A stretch of DNA of 7,475 bases, from contig CAZOMR010000169.1 of NCBI GenBank assembly GCA_964580655.1, forward strand, positions 1-7,475, in the 5' to 3' direction. Shown here in pieces: positions 5,470 through 7,475 of the stretch (position 1 is the stretch's first letter; the number at the start of each line of letters is the position of its first letter). The notes beneath the pieces were generated by a model. It searched no databases. It was not told where the DNA came from and was given only the letters and a program-made list of their open reading frames with translations. The translations under genes were made by a program, and so were the position numbers. Source of the DNA: CAZOMR01 sp964580655 (lineage in GTDB: Bacteria > RBG-13-61-14 > CAZOMR01).

Positions 5470-7347
5470 TTACTGCGCCGCAAGTGAGAATGGCGGGGAT
5501 TCCTTGAGATAGCTCTTCGTGCCCCTGGCAATGGCCATTGCCAGAGCTTCCTGATAGGAGTTGGAAGCAAGACGCTTCTCCTCCCTCTGGTGAGATATAA
5601 AACTGGTCTCGATCAACACACACGGCATGGTGGCGCCGGTGAGGACCCAGAACGGAGCCTTTTTCACTCCGAGATCATTAATGGATGAGTATTTTTTACT
5701 CAGGTCCTTGATGAGCGACTCCTGGATGTAACCCGCAAGAGGGATAGACCCCTCCACCTTGCTGTTGGTAAGTAGATCAGCGAGTATCTGGTTGGTTAAG
5801 TCCCTGTCATCGGCTATGGCTTGCTCGGATACGAAGTTTTCCCTTGCGGCGAGCTTGAGTGCGGCGCGGTCCGTGGTGTTATCCAGGTAATAAGTTTCAA
5901 TGCCGTAGGCCTTGCGATTTGGACTGGCGTTGCAGTGGATGGATAGAAAGAGGTCGGCATCCGCGGCATTGGCCTTGGCTGTTCGCTCGACCAGGGTTAG
6001 ATATTCATCGCGAGAGCGGGTAAGGATCACCTTTACCCCTGGAATCTGCTTTTCCAGTTCCCGCTTCAATTTCAGGGAAATCCTCAGTGCAATATCTTTC
6101 TCCCTGATGTTATGCTGGCCGACCGCGCCTGGGTCCTTTCCGCCGTGCCCTGGATCAACCACGATGATCCAGGCTTTTTTCCTTGCGGGCCTTGTTTGAG
6201 AGCGCAATGGAGGAGACACGGAGACCGGCCCCTTCGGCGCTGTGGGTTTAGGAGAGGCTACTACGCCAGGGGTTTTCCCCTGAGTCCGGGATTTTAGCGG
6301 ACTCCCGAATACATCTATCACAAAGCGCTGTGATCCAGCCTCTCCCGGGAGGGTGAAAAAGTGATAGCGGTCAATCCGCTCGATGTCGAGCACGACGCGC
6401 ACCACATCCTCTTGAAACTGACCGACCCTGGCCCTGCGCAGGAGTCCGTCGCTGATGGGCAGTTCATAGTATGCATCTTTTCTCCGGGTCTCGGCCTTTA
6501 TCTCCTGGCCCAGGATCGCACCGGGGAAGTCAACATAGAGCCGTGGAGGAGCGCCGATTGATGGGTCTTTTCGCAGGAGATGAGGGGGTAGAAAGTCCAG
6601 GTTCTGGTCCAGGTCAATGACCACGCGCGTATAGTCCGGGCCTGAATAATAACGAAGGCGCCGGACCTGAGCCTTGCCGGATGGTTTCTCCGAGGGCTCT
6701 GGATGACCGGAACCTGGCTCAGGCCTGGTCTCGGTCAGCTTTTTCTCAGTGCTGGATTTAACATTGTCCGTAACCGTGAGCTCTTTTAAGGGGGGAGACG
6801 GCTCTGCTTCGGCCTCTCCAGATTTCTGTTTGGATGCATACTTGCCCGAGTCAATCTCCGAAAGGCGGCTGTGAGCCTTTCGGACCATATCAGAGCGGCG
6901 GTATTTCCTGACGACAAGTTCATACTCGCGGCGCGCTCTTTGGATGTTTCCCAGCTTGAGGTAAATTTCGCCACGAGAATATCCCGCGTCGTCGGCCAGT
7001 GTGCTCTCGGGATACCTCTCCGCCAGTATGGCAAAGGCATTAAGAGCGGATTCAAGATCAGCCCGATTACCTGAAAGGCGGTAGCAGTCCATGGAGAGCT
7101 TGCCCACCATATACCATGCATCATCGGCCTTGTGGCTTTCAGGATATTCCTCGGCCACCTTCTGGAATTCACGGATGAGCATATCCCAGTTTGAATGGAA
7201 GGCCTTTTCGTTGGGGGACTTTATGAAGGAATAATAATGATCCGCGGCCTTGCGATACAACTTTTCCCCTTCATCCGCGCTTGCGCAAGGAACCGTGGCC
7301 GCAAAGACCAGAAACAAGACACACACCCGCATTATCCGCTTCCGCAT
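5470..7347 (-). CDS. Periplasmic N-acetylmuramoyl-L-alanine amidase (TPR-AMIN-Amidase_3)
   Basis: This 625-residue zinc enzyme should cleave the bond between MurNAc and L-Ala in peptidoglycan, as in separation of daughter cells. A signal peptide ends near A-S-A (24). Residues 26-165 form TPR-like helical repeats (two Y-P-E-S-x-x-A-D-D-A units at 68 and 112) of the kind seen in envelope proteins. A Pro/Lys/Glu-rich linker follows (166-227), then an AMIN domain (about 228-348) that probably targets peptidoglycan, a second linker (350-390), and Amidase_3 (392-613). Zinc ligands H401, E416 and H471 and catalytic E580 (V-L-I-E-T-S-F-I-S) are all present. The long stretch between H471 and E580, including D-R-D-L-T-N-Q-I-L-A-D-L (514-525), matches the place of the inhibitory helix in AmiA/B/C enzymes, so activation by a LytM-type protein is inferred. 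A second ATG at codon 6 (7332) has GGAAG 6 nt before it and may be the true start; either keeps the signal peptide. Confidence 0.95.
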   Translation of the reverse strand: MRKRIMRVCVLFLVFAATVPCASADEGEKLYRKAADHYYSFIKSPNEKAFHSNWDMLIREFQKVAEEYPESHKADDAWYMVGKLSMDCYRLSGNRADLESALNAFAILAERYPESTLADDAGYSRGEIYLKLGNIQRARREYELVVRKYRRSDMVRKAHSRLSEIDSGKYASKQKSGEAEAEPSPPLKELTVTDNVKSSTEKKLTETRPEPGSGHPEPSEKPSGKAQVRRLRYYSGPDYTRVVIDLDQNLDFLPPHLLRKDPSIGAPPRLYVDFPGAILGQEIKAETRRKDAYYELPISDGLLRRARVGQFQEDVVRVVLDIERIDRYHFFTLPGEAGSQRFVIDVFGSPLKSRTQGKTPGVVASPKPTAPKGPVSVSPPLRSQTRPARKKAWIIVVDPGHGGKDPGAVGQHNIREKDIALRISLKLKRELEKQIPGVKVILTRSRDEYLTLVERTAKANAADADLFLSIHCNASPNRKAYGIETYYLDNTTDRAALKLAARENFVSEQAIADDRDLTNQILADLLTNSKVEGSIPLAGYIQESLIKDLSKKYSSINDLGVKKAPFWVLTGATMPCVLIETSFISHQREEKRLASNSYQEALAMAIARGTKSYLKESPPFSLAAQ

Positions 7348-7375
7348 TTTACCGCTATCTCTTCCGCTTTAATAT

Positions 7376-7415
7376 ATTCTACCTCTTTTCAAAAATCTGT
7401 GCAAGTTTTATTATA
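7376..7415 (-). promoter_or_regulatory. Candidate promoter elements upstream of the amidase
   Basis: Two alternatives are visible on the minus strand. TTGCAC (7404-7399) and TAGAAT (7381-7376) have an exact 17-bp spacer, but the -35 is weak. Further upstream is a perfect TATAAT (7415-7410) without a clear -35 at normal spacing. Either would place the start site 25-65 bp before the ATG at 7347. The region is more A/T-rich than its surroundings, as expected of a promoter, but which element is used cannot be decided by eye. Confidence 0.35.
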
Positions 7416-7475
7416 CCTGGCCAGCGATTCCGCAAACCATCCCCTTGATGATGAATAAGGTGGCTGGCTGAAAGG

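Noticed and set aside
7269..7287. Lipoprotein signal in the amidase around Cys21
   Set aside because: The residues before the Cys are A-T-V-P, which do not fit a lipobox, while A-S-A at 22-24 fits ordinary signal peptidase cleavage.
7379..7475. End of a further minus-strand gene at the right edge
   Set aside because: All three minus frames are open from the edge for 20-31 codons (stops near 7413, 7389 and 7379), so none can be preferred. An upstream gene may end here, but the window is too short to say.
1..7475. Mobile element, CRISPR array, tRNA/rRNA or defence system
   Set aside because: I saw no transposase or integrase motifs, no regular direct repeats with spacers, no RNA gene structure, and no break in coding style that would suggest an inserted island.

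Overview
The window reads as ordinary chromosomal DNA from a Gram-negative (diderm) bacterium of moderate GC content. Two genes point to an outer membrane: a secreted beta-barrel protein ending in a BAM-type C-terminal signature, and a periplasmic amidase with an AMIN domain. The TPR-AMIN-Amidase_3 layout of that amidase is one I associate with Deltaproteobacteria/Desulfobacterota. That placement is an inference, not a demonstrated assignment.

Layout from left to right: (1) 1-1727, minus strand: a long, very hydrophobic multi-pass membrane protein that runs off the left edge. It resembles a GT-C type glycosyltransferase in organisation but is not firmly identified. (2) 1728-1895: a divergent intergenic region with a candidate promoter, an inverted repeat and a leader hairpin for the next gene. 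(3) 1896-3113, plus strand: a divergent acetate kinase family protein whose usual H-R-V-V-H-G-G segment is replaced. (4) 3103-3990, minus strand: an outer-membrane beta-barrel protein. It converges on the kinase gene, overlaps it by 11 bp, and has a probable intrinsic terminator inside the kinase coding end. (5) 3991-4050: a compact promoter with a strong -35/-10 pair and a 13-bp palindrome. (6) 4051-5400, minus strand: the double-GTPase ribosome assembly factor Der/EngA, starting at TTG. (7) 5470-7347, minus strand: N-acetylmuramoyl-L-alanine amidase. (8) 7348-7475: the amidase upstream region, possibly including the end of another gene.

The amidase and der lie head to tail 69 bp apart with no visible terminator between them, so they may share a transcript. 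The beta-barrel gene follows der in the same direction but has its own promoter. The kinase is a single-gene unit here, with no phosphotransacetylase or other partner in view. I found no tRNA, rRNA, CRISPR array, insertion sequence or phage feature. I do not see a convincing new multi-gene system. The points most worth a second look are the altered active site of the kinase, the unidentified membrane protein, and the overlapping convergent gene ends with an embedded terminator.
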